From an uncultured Saprospiraceae bacterium (GTDB lineage Bacteria > Bacteroidota > Bacteroidia > Chitinophagales > Saprospiraceae): a stretch of DNA of 64,000 nucleotides. A model generated the notes under the pieces. The model was not told where the DNA came from and did not search any database. It was given only the letters and a program-made list of their open reading frames with translations. The stretch's first letter is position 1. The number at the start of each line of letters is the position of its first letter. Where the stretch lies: contig CALIZI010000033.1 of assembly GCA_938028705.1 (NCBI GenBank), positions 1 to 64,000 on the forward strand. Direction: 5' to 3'. A program made the translations under genes and the position numbers. Positions 31,601 through 38,180 of this stretch are shown piece by piece.

Positions 31601-31636
31601 ATTTTTAGAGAAGACTTTTTGAAATGTAAAATTTAA
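28604..31636 (+). CDS. Three-domain enzyme: APH-type kinase, M23 peptidase, class III aminotransferase
   Basis: The 1,010-residue protein has three parts. Residues 1 to about 350 resemble the aminoglycoside phosphotransferase/hydroxylysine kinase fold, with catalytic HND (202-204) and IDYGD (225-229). Residues about 400-545 form an M23 metallopeptidase (LytM) domain with HxxxD (H440, D444) and HxH (H530, H532). Residues about 590-1005 are a class III aminotransferase of the AGXT2L type, with GSGSEANE-like motif and PLP lysine K849 in IGKPLGNG. In animals, homologues of the first and third parts act one after the other: hydroxylysine kinase makes a phosphorylated amino alcohol, which the PLP enzyme splits as a phospho-lyase. 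I infer the same two-step logic here; the true substrate is unknown. No signal peptide is visible, so the M23 domain appears cytoplasmic, which is odd. The last codons overlap repeat R4. Confidence 0.9.
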   Translation: MNYTDLKITIAEAEKILYQLYAIKGTATPLPGEIDFNFKIKIPDNEGYILKISRPDEQAEYLDFQQKILEYLAQNGQNIVAPKVINDHKGKPISEITDDAGNVRKVRLLTWISGRLWTNVCPQLDDLRYSLGRKAGAITQALQGFEHPKAQRKLEWDVAQSLWTKAHIDLFDDKEKEIIIYFQKEFEAAQISYSALRKSVIHNDINDNNVVVSDDLIQPKVKAAIDYGDAVYTQIINDLAIACAYMVMHHNDPLEAALPIVKGYHSSFALQEEELAHLYHAVAMRLVISITKSAINKSKEPDNKYLIISEKPAWEVLRKWYKISPDYAHYSFREACGFTAHPAESAFKNWAKEQTFHVSNLFPTTQKKDIHLLDLSVSSEWIGHEKDFNDLHFFEYKINKLQREYPDKIIAGGYLEPRALYTSSAYDKVGNSGKESRTVHLGLDFWLPAGTPVYALLDGEVFIVVNDAGDKEYGGLIILKHRIKNIEFYTLYGHLSVKSALANRVGETIKKGQEIARLGAPPENGNWSPHLHFEVMLSMLDYVDDFPGVAYHRQIDVWKSICPDPNLLFKSDALSTHNKISNKKLIEYRKKHLGKSLKLHYTIPIKMVRGSGQYLIDQYGHKYLDTVNNVAHVGHEHSAVVRAGQAQMALLNTNSRYLHENINELAKELMETLPPELNVLHFVNSGSEANELAIRMLKANTGERDVIASEVGYHGNTNICVDISSYKFDGKGGQGAPEHTHIFPLPDAFRGKYRGENTGEQYAGEVQKCIENIHAKGRGVAGFIVESIISCGGQIELPEGFLTKAYQYIRAAGGLCISDEVQVGCGRSGKAFWGFQLHDVVPDIVTIGKPLGNGHPLAAVACTQEVAERFANGMEYFNTFGGNPVSCAIGVAVLRTVKRENLQTHALSVGNFLKAELQQLATEFPIIGDVRGQGLFLGIELVDADMNPLADQADYLANRMKDHSILMSTDGPDHNVLKIKPPMVFSKDNAEELIFYLSKIFREDFLKCKI

Positions 31637-31809
31637 AATGTAAAATAATAAATGTAAAAGTGGTCGATAGGACGCAATTTACATATAATTGTTTATAAAA
31701 AATATAATTATTTGATATTATAAAAAATATTCACACTATACTTTTTGCATTTATCATCCTTCACGTCTTATCGACCACTTTTACATTTATTATTTTAAAT
31801 TTTACATTT
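31622..31809. repeat. Inverted-repeat element R4 between convergent genes
   Basis: The two arms share GTAAAAGTGGTCGATA and an AT-rich run of ATGTAAAAT-like words. They fill the whole gap between two convergent genes: the left arm encodes the last five codons of the three-domain enzyme and the right arm ends 1 bp before the stop of the HisC-like gene. It can fold into a long hairpin and probably ends transcription in both directions. Partial copies are at 58286-58350 and 61676-61738. Confidence 0.75.
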
Positions 31810-31810
31810 G

Positions 31811-32926
31811 TTACAACACTACTTCCAGTTGTTTAATGGCTCCAATCAATGCCTTATTCGCTTCTCTATTGCCTATTGAAATCCTGACTTTTCCGGGTGC
31901 GCCAAAATTATCTACCGGACGAACTGAGATGCCTTGCTCTCGCAAAAAGGTGACAAATTCGCTGGAAGGAAGTGGTGGCTGAATCAAAATAAAATTGCTT
32001 TGTGAAGGTGTAAATTCGATATTTAATGCCTTAAATTTTGCTTGTAAAAATGTACGTTCCTGAGTGACCAATTGTACGGTTTGCTCAATAAAATCCGCAT
32101 CTTGCAAAGCCGCCAAAGCTCCTTCCAATGATAATTTTCCAATCAAAAAAGGTCGGCAAAGCTGCCTTAAATAATGGGCAACTTCTTTGTTCATATACGC
32201 ATAACCCACGCGCAGGGCGGCTAATCCATAAGTTTTGGAAAAGCTATTTACCGCGATAAGATTTTGATAATCAGCTAAATACGGAAGTGCTTTTGTATAA
32301 TCTTCTTTGCTGGCAAAATGCCAATACACTTCATCCAAGACCACCAATACATCTGCCGGAACTTGCGCCAACAGAGTCTCTAAGGTAGCTTTTGGAATGT
32401 AAGTGCCTGTCGGATTATTAGGACTGGTCAGGAAAATAATGCGTGTCCGGTCATTGATGGCATGGAGGATAGCTTCGACATCCAATTCGTAATTTGGTGT
32501 TTGCAAAGGTACATCGACCACCTTCCCGCCTGACCACGCAGCAAACATTTTATACGCCACAAAATAAGGCGAAGAAACAATGACTTCATCACCTTGATCG
32601 ACAAAACCGCGCAACATAATATCAAGCAATTCCGAACCGCTCGCTGCACACACAAATTGGTCTTGATGCAGTTGATGCTTATAATAAATTTCTAATGCCT
32701 GACGCAAGCGAATATCAGTTGTATCAGGATAAATATGTATCTGTTGGAGATGTTGTTGGATGGCTTCAAGGGCTTTCGGTGAGGGTCCGATGGGGTTTTC
32801 GTTGGAAGATAATTTATAGGTTTTTTGATTTTTTTTGGCTTGGATACTTTTACCACCTTTATAGCCGCCTTTGACAGTCAGGTGTGCTTTGAATCGGTCA
32901 GTAATACTTTTGTTTTTTGCTTTCAT
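31811..32926 (-). CDS. HisC-like PLP-dependent aminotransferase
   Basis: The 371-residue protein is a fold type I aminotransferase of the histidinol-phosphate aminotransferase group. The N-terminal LSSNENPIGPSPKALEAI segment is typical of HisC. NNPTGT and the PLP lysine in NSFSKTYGLAALRVGY are present, as is the late Arg motif GKVRISIG. Length is normal for the family. HisC transfers the amino group from glutamate to imidazole-acetol phosphate, but close relatives act on aromatic or other amino acids. No his genes lie nearby, so histidine synthesis cannot be assumed. It is transcribed from its own promoter (32996-33025) and converges on the three-domain enzyme gene. Confidence 0.9.
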   Translation of the reverse strand: MKAKNKSITDRFKAHLTVKGGYKGGKSIQAKKNQKTYKLSSNENPIGPSPKALEAIQQHLQQIHIYPDTTDIRLRQALEIYYKHQLHQDQFVCAASGSELLDIMLRGFVDQGDEVIVSSPYFVAYKMFAAWSGGKVVDVPLQTPNYELDVEAILHAINDRTRIIFLTSPNNPTGTYIPKATLETLLAQVPADVLVVLDEVYWHFASKEDYTKALPYLADYQNLIAVNSFSKTYGLAALRVGYAYMNKEVAHYLRQLCRPFLIGKLSLEGALAALQDADFIEQTVQLVTQERTFLQAKFKALNIEFTPSQSNFILIQPPLPSSEFVTFLREQGISVRPVDNFGAPGKVRISIGNREANKALIGAIKQLEVVL

Positions 32927-32995
32927 ATAAAATTGTGGATTTGATACCGGTGAATAGACGAATCAGGCTGTCATTTTGGTGAATTTTTTGTTTTA

Positions 32996-33025
32996 CAAAG
33001 GTATAAATTTCGTTGTTAATCACAA
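32996..33025 (-). promoter_or_regulatory. Promoter of the HisC-like gene
   Basis: On the minus strand a TACCTTTG box (32996-33003) is preceded by TTG (33023-33025) with a 19-bp spacer. This is a full match to the Bacteroidota TTG-N19-TAnnTTTG promoter. The start codon lies about 70 bp downstream. Confidence 0.7.
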
Positions 33026-33030
33026 GTTTG

Positions 33031-33187
33031 TTTTGAACCACGAAGCACACTAAAGACACGAAGGGCGAATTGACGAAGTAAGAAAATTAAGTAGGTGTAA
33101 GAAATTCATTATTAATTACTTAGAAAGTTTTTGTTACCTTTACGTTTGTTCGATTTTTGTGCGCTTAGTGTACTTTGTGGTTCAAAA
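33031..33187. repeat. Inverted-repeat element, family R6
   Basis: The ends TTTTGAACCACGAAGCACAC and its inverted counterpart (33165-33187) pair with few mismatches. The inside is AT-rich and carries no gene. It occupies the gap between the HisC-like gene promoter and the end of the dehalogenase gene. Only one copy was seen in this window. Confidence 0.7.
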
Positions 33188-33198
33188 TTTTTATTTGA

Positions 33199-34092
33199 CT
33201 ACTTACTTTTATAAAACTCCACCAACAAGCCCGCCAATTCTTCCCCGACATCTTCCTGAATAAAATGTCCGGCATGTAGCGTGGTGTGTGCTTGTCCTTT
33301 GGTACCCGGAACAAGTTTTTGAAAGACCCGTTCACCGCCTTTTGTAACCATATCCATATCGCCGAAGATGGTGAGAAAAGGTTTGTTCCATTGTTTGAGG
33401 ACTTCCCATGCCCGGCGATTGTTGATGCCTTCGGGGTTGTCTTCGGTGATGGGTACGAGCGAGGGGAAAATCCGCGCTCCGGCTTTGTATTCATCCGATG
33501 GGAAAGGCGCATTATAGGCAGCCATTACTTCGTCGGACAAGTCGGTAACAGTAGCCATTTGGATGACGCTCCCGATGTCGAAATGAGGGGAATTTTTAGA
33601 AAATTCGAGCCATGCTTTGAAAGTATCCGATACTTTGTGTTGTCCGGTAGGCAGCATGGTATTCGACGCAACGATTTTAGTGAATCGGTCGGGCATCGCC
33701 GCCACCAATCGTAAGCCAATCAAGCCGCCCCAATCCTGACCAAAGAGCATAATGTCCTGTAAATCCAACTGTTGCAGCAGTTCCGTCGTCCATTCGATAT
33801 GCGTTTGGTAAGTGTAGGCTTCGGTCTTGGTGGGCTTGTCAGATTTGCCGAAACCAATCAAATCGGGCGCAATGACCCGAAAGCCACCAGCCACCAAAAC
33901 AGGTATCATCTTGCGGTACAAATACGACCAACTCGGCTCACCATGCAAAAGCAACACCACAGGATTTTCCTTCGCGCCCTCGTCCACATAGTGCATACGC
34001 AAGCCTTCTGCGACATTGATGTAATGGGGTGAAAAATCGTAATCGGGGAGCTTATTAAATCGTTCTTCGGGTGTGCGGATAGTATTGTTCAT
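33199..34092 (-). CDS. Haloalkane dehalogenase (alpha/beta hydrolase, DhlA-like)
   Basis: The 297-residue protein matches the haloalkane dehalogenase subfamily I pattern closely. HGEPSWSYLYRKM (50-62) supplies the oxyanion segment. The nucleophile is D120 in GQDWGG, with W121 next to it as first halide-binding residue. An Asp in GDMD (245-248) and H276 in HAGHFIQED complete the catalytic triad. W162 is a candidate second halide-binding Trp. The reaction is hydrolysis of a carbon-halogen bond to give an alcohol and halide; natural substrates of such environmental homologues are usually unknown. It lies downstream of the SRPBCC gene on the same strand, but a perfect hairpin (34152-34212) separates them. 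Confidence 0.88.
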   Translation of the reverse strand: MNNTIRTPEERFNKLPDYDFSPHYINVAEGLRMHYVDEGAKENPVVLLLHGEPSWSYLYRKMIPVLVAGGFRVIAPDLIGFGKSDKPTKTEAYTYQTHIEWTTELLQQLDLQDIMLFGQDWGGLIGLRLVAAMPDRFTKIVASNTMLPTGQHKVSDTFKAWLEFSKNSPHFDIGSVIQMATVTDLSDEVMAAYNAPFPSDEYKAGARIFPSLVPITEDNPEGINNRRAWEVLKQWNKPFLTIFGDMDMVTKGGERVFQKLVPGTKGQAHTTLHAGHFIQEDVGEELAGLLVEFYKSK

Positions 34093-34151
34093 AGTTTGAT
34101 TATACTTAATTATAATTAATATGTATTTATTTAAAATGAGAAACTTGCGCC

Positions 34152-34212
34152 GAATTTGGGTTTAAACTTGTCAGACATTTTCAAAATGTCTGACAAGTTT
34201 AAACCCAAATTC
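34152..34212. terminator. Perfect 61-bp palindrome (R1 arm pair), likely terminator
   Basis: Two 30-base arms (34152-34181 and 34183-34212) are exact inverted copies around a single base. The arms contain GTCAGACA, the core of family R1, but there is no internal section and no TA border. The palindrome begins 13 bp after the SRPBCC stop codon, so it probably terminates that gene. Confidence 0.85.
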
Positions 34213-34224
34213 ATGAGACCTTTT

Positions 34225-34677
34225 TTAGTTTTTCGATTCAACGACTTTTTTAATATCCTCCAAATCCTGAAGCATGACTTTACGTGTTGAGCCTTTCATC
34301 ATCCAACCCATGAGGGCAGACATCATCTTTGCACCAAAAGTCTGCGCCTCTCCCGTAAAACTCATACTCAGATAATTTTCGCCGTTTTCTTCCGAAATCG
34401 CCATTTCGCTGATATAGACTACCCCATGATTTTCGGCACGGGTGCGGTAATATTTATTGGTTTCGGCATCGGTAATCCACATCGTTTCGGTGGCACTTTT
34501 GCCGAAAAGGGTACGGGTTTCGCGCCATTTTAAACCGACCAATCCACCATGAGGTTGCTCCAATACTTCGACATTATCAATGCCGGAAATATTCACAGCA
34601 GCATTATTTATATCTGTAATGGTCTGCCAGATAGCAGCTTTATCGGCTTTAATCGGTACTTTGCACGTTAGTTTCAT
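34225..34677 (-). CDS. SRPBCC family protein
   Basis: The 150-residue protein has the START/Bet v1-like pattern: a short first strand with P-ADKAAIWQTITDI, a central antiparallel sheet and a long amphipathic C-terminal helix ending in LEDIKKVVE. Such proteins have a cavity for hydrophobic ligands. No catalytic residues can be named. There is no signal peptide, so it is cytoplasmic. A 7-bp tandem repeat (34697-34740) lies just before its start codon and could affect its expression. Substrate and role are unknown. Confidence 0.75.
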   Translation of the reverse strand: MKLTCKVPIKADKAAIWQTITDINNAAVNISGIDNVEVLEQPHGGLVGLKWRETRTLFGKSATETMWITDAETNKYYRTRAENHGVVYISEMAISEENGENYLSMSFTGEAQTFGAKMMSALMGWMMKGSTRKVMLQDLEDIKKVVESKN

Positions 34678-34696
34678 AATTATTAGTTCATAGTTG

Positions 34697-34740
34697 ATGG
34701 TTCATGGTTCATGGTTCATGGTTCATGGTTCATGGTTCAT
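34697..34740. repeat. 7-bp tandem repeat, about 6 copies
   Basis: The unit CATGGTT is repeated without error for 44 bases in the 59-bp gap between two genes on the minus strand. The stop codon of the upstream gene (34737-34739) falls inside the repeat, and the SRPBCC start is 20 bp downstream. Arrays of this kind change copy number by slippage. Confidence 0.9.
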
Positions 34741-35174
34741 AGGTTTTTGGTGTATAGTTTTTTTTGTAAAATATCTTCAATGGCTATTTTTTTATCCATT
34801 CGGTCAAGGGAAAATGTTGCAGTTAATTCATCTGAAATATCAAGTAATGCGATGGCTTTTTCTAAATATTTCATAGTCTCATTTTTATCATTATCAATGG
34901 TCGATTCACCGATTTCTTTGAGGTATTGAGCGAGTGTTTCGATGTGTTGAGCGGTCAATCTTTTCTCTTCCAAATAATTTTTTAAATCATTTTTGTGTAA
35001 AGATATTATCGTATTAATATCAATATCTAATTTGCTTTTAAATTGCTCATTGGTTACTTCAATACCTTGCGATATTTTCGCGTTTGACTTTAATCTTAAA
35101 AACTCATCTAAGATACTGCCTAAAACTCTTCCGACTTGTTCGATTTGGTCTAATAAAATGTCTCTTTGTTGCAT
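34737..35174 (-). CDS. Hypothetical helical protein, 145 residues
   Basis: I do not recognise a named family. The protein is predicted to be nearly all helix, rich in Leu, Glu, Asp and Lys, with no membrane segment or signal peptide. It begins MQQRDILLDQIEQVGRVLGS, suggesting a coiled-coil or helical bundle. Its stop codon TGA is supplied by the 7-bp tandem repeat, so repeat changes could alter its last residues. A TAAATTTG box upstream supports transcription. It may be cotranscribed with the SRPBCC gene (59-bp gap). Confidence 0.7.
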   Translation of the reverse strand: MQQRDILLDQIEQVGRVLGSILDEFLRLKSNAKISQGIEVTNEQFKSKLDIDINTIISLHKNDLKNYLEEKRLTAQHIETLAQYLKEIGESTIDNDKNETMKYLEKAIALLDISDELTATFSLDRMDKKIAIEDILQKKLYTKNL

Positions 35175-35206
35175 GATTTGTTTTGTGTGTTAAAAAATAT
35201 AATATA

Positions 35207-35214
35207 CAAATTTA
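35207..35214 (-). promoter_or_regulatory. Possible -7 box of the 145-residue protein gene
   Basis: TAAATTTG on the minus strand fits TAnnTTTG and is 32 bp from the start codon. The -33 TTG is not seen at the right distance. Confidence 0.45.
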
Positions 35215-35721
35215 TACAACTCATTATCGGTGTAAATGGTTTGTAAATATCTGTAATTTTTGTTTAAGTACCCTTATAAGTACTTCCCATTTTCCCCTTT
35301 CCCTTACATAAAATATATTTTTAAAATATGTTAAAATTTTAAAAAAAATACAAAAAAATCCGATAAAATTTGGTCAATTAGTTTTTTTTTTTGTAAATTG
35401 CATTGTAAATGAGTACATTAACAATAGAACACATTTAATCACAGTGAAAAGACCCGATAAAATGACTTGAAAAAACGGTCTTATCATTCTCAGTTACTAT
35501 CAACAACATATCCGATTCCACCACAGCCGTAAGTAGGTCAACTCACGTTGAATGCTAAGGAACTCGGCATGTCTATTGTAAACCTATAAAATATAGTCTA
35601 TGTAATCAAAAACAAAAAAGCCGTGCCGCCTTCGCTAGAAAGCCACACGGCAAAGCTTTCGCAGTTCAGCTTAGTGGAACTGCAATTACTTTTTAAACGT
35701 ACACAAAATTAATTTTTAATT
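35215..35721. other. Divergent intergenic region with a structured leader
   Basis: No gene is visible in this gap between two divergent genes. Near the metalloprotease gene two hairpins stand side by side: GCCGTG (35620-35625) pairs with CACGGC (35646-35651), and GCAGTTC (35661-35667) pairs with GAACTGC (35677-35683), followed by a short T run. No upstream gene on this strand needs termination, so the structures belong to the 5' leader of the protease gene or to a small RNA. Confidence 0.45.
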
Positions 35722-38022
35722 ATGAAAAACACAATCATTAATGTTTTTTTTAAGGTATTATGCCTTGCGATTATAAGTCTGACGACTTTAACGCTTCATG
35801 CACAACCATTTAAGTATGCCCACTTATCACAGGAAGAAAAGGAAAATAAATCTTTAGAGTTGATTAACCAAGCCGACTACGTGGTAGAAGGAAAAAGCAC
35901 AGACTTTCGATATTTCTATGGAGACGATGGTAAAACCATTTATACCGAATATACCTTTGAAGTCTCTCACTGGTACAAAGGAAAAGGAGAAAAGACCATA
36001 TCTCTTATAAGAGAAGGTGGACGTATAGGGCTTGACAATCAAATAGACGATCATAAATCCTACTTAAATCTTGGAGATATAATGACTTATATTATATTAT
36101 TGAAAGAGGGAGATAAAAAAGGTACGTATGAATTTTTGGAAGAAGAAAAGAGAGCAATTATTAGGTCTAATGATAAATCTCGTTGGGGAGGATTTTATGG
36201 ACTTGGATTTTTATCATATCAAGACCTCAATACTTTTCTGTCGAAAGGTAAGGATATAAAAACATCTGTTAAAAAAAAAGATGTTGGTTCTCAAAAATCT
36301 TCCGTAAGTCCTCCGATGATGATTGATGACTTTACACCTTCTGTTATTCGTGCGGGTACAGGAGAAGTTTTGGTCATTTCAGGGAGCGGCTTCGGAACTA
36401 CGCGAGGGAAGGTTCTGTTCAGAAACGCTGATGACCCTGAAGAAGAGGTGTTTCCGGGTGTTTATGAACCTGTATATCTTAATAATATAGATGACTTTTA
36501 TTATGATACCAGTAATCCAAACGGTAATAACCCAACAGGTTGGAAAGATGATGAAATAAGGGTAATAGTTCCATCATGGGTACCATCATCGGGAGAGGAC
36601 GGTGCCGGTTCGGGAAAGATAAAGGTACAACGGGCTGACGGTACTATTATTACAAGTGACGAAGTCTTAAACATAGAATATGCTTTAATAAATCTTGGCG
36701 ATGAAGCTGATATTGGCAATTATCCCCCACAACATCCGCATATAGGTAAAGAACACTGTTTGAGTGGATACGTATTTACATTACACAAAAGTTTCAAGAC
36801 TCATCCTATGGTATCGGCAGCACAATTACAGGATGCAAGAAACTCAATAGAAGCTGCCTTGTCAGTATGGAGGAGTAAACTCGGTATTACCCTTGAGCTT
36901 GAAGAAGAATCAGAGAATAATTATCAGTATGTAGATTTTCAAGAGGATGCCAATAATTTTAGAATGATTATCAGTTTTGATAGTGGCGTTAGTCTCATGA
37001 GAAATCGGCATCGTCATATCTGGGATCAGTGGGCAGCAGCCCCCAAGGCATACAGGCACGCAGGAGGCTTCATTAAAGTAAATCCAAATGTAACTTGGCA
37101 ATACAAATCAACAGGAGGTCTCAATGCCGGACAGTATGATTTCTATGCTGCTATGCTTCACGAGATAGGTCATTATCTGGGAGTTGACCACAGTATTGTT
37201 CCTGTGGAGGACGCTATGGGAAATCCGACAGAAGATATAGATTACAACAACATAATGTCTTACGCTTATGCTCCTGCTCCTTCCGGAGGTCTGCCACAAG
37301 GCAGTCGAATGACTTTAAATAATTACAATAATAATACAACAACTGTAATAGGTAACCAATTAATAGTCAGTGCAAGCAGAAATCATAATTGGTCTCCTGC
37401 TTTTAAAACACTCTATGGTGTGGAAAAGCTGGCTCCGGCAGGTAGCAACTCTATGGTTCAACCCACACCCAAGATAAGTATGAGCAAAGCATTTCCAGTG
37501 GGTGGTCCAATTTATGGAAATCCGAAAATATCACTAAAACCACTTCCCTTCAATCCTGCTTATGATTATTATTGGTGGTGGGAAAATACAACTCTCGGCA
37601 ACAAAACTGCCGATCAGTTGAATAATGTATCGGTATGCTCAAATAGAGATTACTGGGTAAGGCTCAAGAATCCAAGTTGTAGTGTATCATCTTTATATTC
37701 ACTTCCTCAATTATTTAAATTACCAGGATGTATTTCCACAGGAGGCTGGAGAGACGGCAATCTTATCGTAAGTCCTAATCCTACAAGCGGTCAAATAGAC
37801 ATCGCTTTCAATTCGATTGAAGAAGAAAGAAGTATAGAAAATACCTACATTGGTATATATGACAATCTGGGTGGTCTCCAAATAGAAAGGAAGATAAGTG
37901 ACCCCAACTCACGCAGGAGTACTATAAACATCTCCGAACTCCCCGCAGGCACCTACTGGGTCATCTGGTTTTCTGGCAACGGAGAAGTCATAGCCACCGA
38001 GCAAGTACAAAAAATCAACTAA
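35722..38022 (+). CDS. Secreted metzincin-type metalloprotease with TIG domain and T9SS tail
   Basis: The 766-residue protein starts with a clear signal peptide (MKKNTIINVF ... LHAQ). An N-terminal domain of about 170 residues follows, then an IPT/TIG immunoglobulin-like domain (from about residue 195, with GSGFGTTRGKVLF). The peptidase domain has the zinc motif HEIGHYLGVDH (H480, E481, H484, H490) and a Met-turn NIMSY, the metzincin signature of matrixin/pappalysin-like enzymes. The last about 80 residues form a T9SS sorting domain (ISPNPTSGQ-type start, LPAGTYWV near the end). I infer a secreted or cell-surface protease exported by the type IX system. Its substrate is unknown. It may act on host or biofilm proteins or on other surface proteins. 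A strong terminator follows. Confidence 0.9.
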   Translation: MKNTIINVFFKVLCLAIISLTTLTLHAQPFKYAHLSQEEKENKSLELINQADYVVEGKSTDFRYFYGDDGKTIYTEYTFEVSHWYKGKGEKTISLIREGGRIGLDNQIDDHKSYLNLGDIMTYIILLKEGDKKGTYEFLEEEKRAIIRSNDKSRWGGFYGLGFLSYQDLNTFLSKGKDIKTSVKKKDVGSQKSSVSPPMMIDDFTPSVIRAGTGEVLVISGSGFGTTRGKVLFRNADDPEEEVFPGVYEPVYLNNIDDFYYDTSNPNGNNPTGWKDDEIRVIVPSWVPSSGEDGAGSGKIKVQRADGTIITSDEVLNIEYALINLGDEADIGNYPPQHPHIGKEHCLSGYVFTLHKSFKTHPMVSAAQLQDARNSIEAALSVWRSKLGITLELEEESENNYQYVDFQEDANNFRMIISFDSGVSLMRNRHRHIWDQWAAAPKAYRHAGGFIKVNPNVTWQYKSTGGLNAGQYDFYAAMLHEIGHYLGVDHSIVPVEDAMGNPTEDIDYNNIMSYAYAPAPSGGLPQGSRMTLNNYNNNTTTVIGNQLIVSASRNHNWSPAFKTLYGVEKLAPAGSNSMVQPTPKISMSKAFPVGGPIYGNPKISLKPLPFNPAYDYYWWWENTTLGNKTADQLNNVSVCSNRDYWVRLKNPSCSVSSLYSLPQLFKLPGCISTGGWRDGNLIVSPNPTSGQIDIAFNSIEEERSIENTYIGIYDNLGGLQIERKISDPNSRRSTINISELPAGTYWVIWFSGNGEVIATEQVQKIN

Positions 38023-38045
38023 GTCATTTCCCCTTATCATCCTCC

Positions 38046-38078
38046 AAATGCAGCACAGCAAAACTCTGTGCTGCATTT
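38046..38078 (+). terminator. Terminator of the metalloprotease gene
   Basis: A perfect 13-bp stem (38046-38058 with 38066-38078) with a 7-base loop and T bases, 23 bp after the stop codon: a standard intrinsic terminator. Confidence 0.88.
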
Positions 38079-38139
38079 TTCTGTAAAGTGTTCTCGCATT
38101 TATTCCTTGTTACATATCCCAAAACTTTTCCTAGCTCAA

Positions 38140-38170
38140 GATGCCAGACACCTTCAAAGTGTCTGACATC
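38140..38170. terminator. Small hairpin downstream of the TPR-like protein gene
   Basis: The arms 38140-38153 and 38157-38170 pair with one mismatch and contain the GTCTGACA core of family R1. It sits 11 bp beyond the stop codon of the minus-strand gene and can serve as its terminator. Confidence 0.6.
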
Positions 38171-38180
38171 TCCAAGTATA

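Noticed and set aside
33286-34032. Plus-strand open frames opposite the dehalogenase gene
   Set aside because: The minus-strand frame contains a complete, motif-rich haloalkane dehalogenase; the opposite frames have no motifs.
34694-34929. Two plus-strand open frames over the 7-bp repeat
   Set aside because: They translate the tandem repeat and run antisense to the 145-residue gene.
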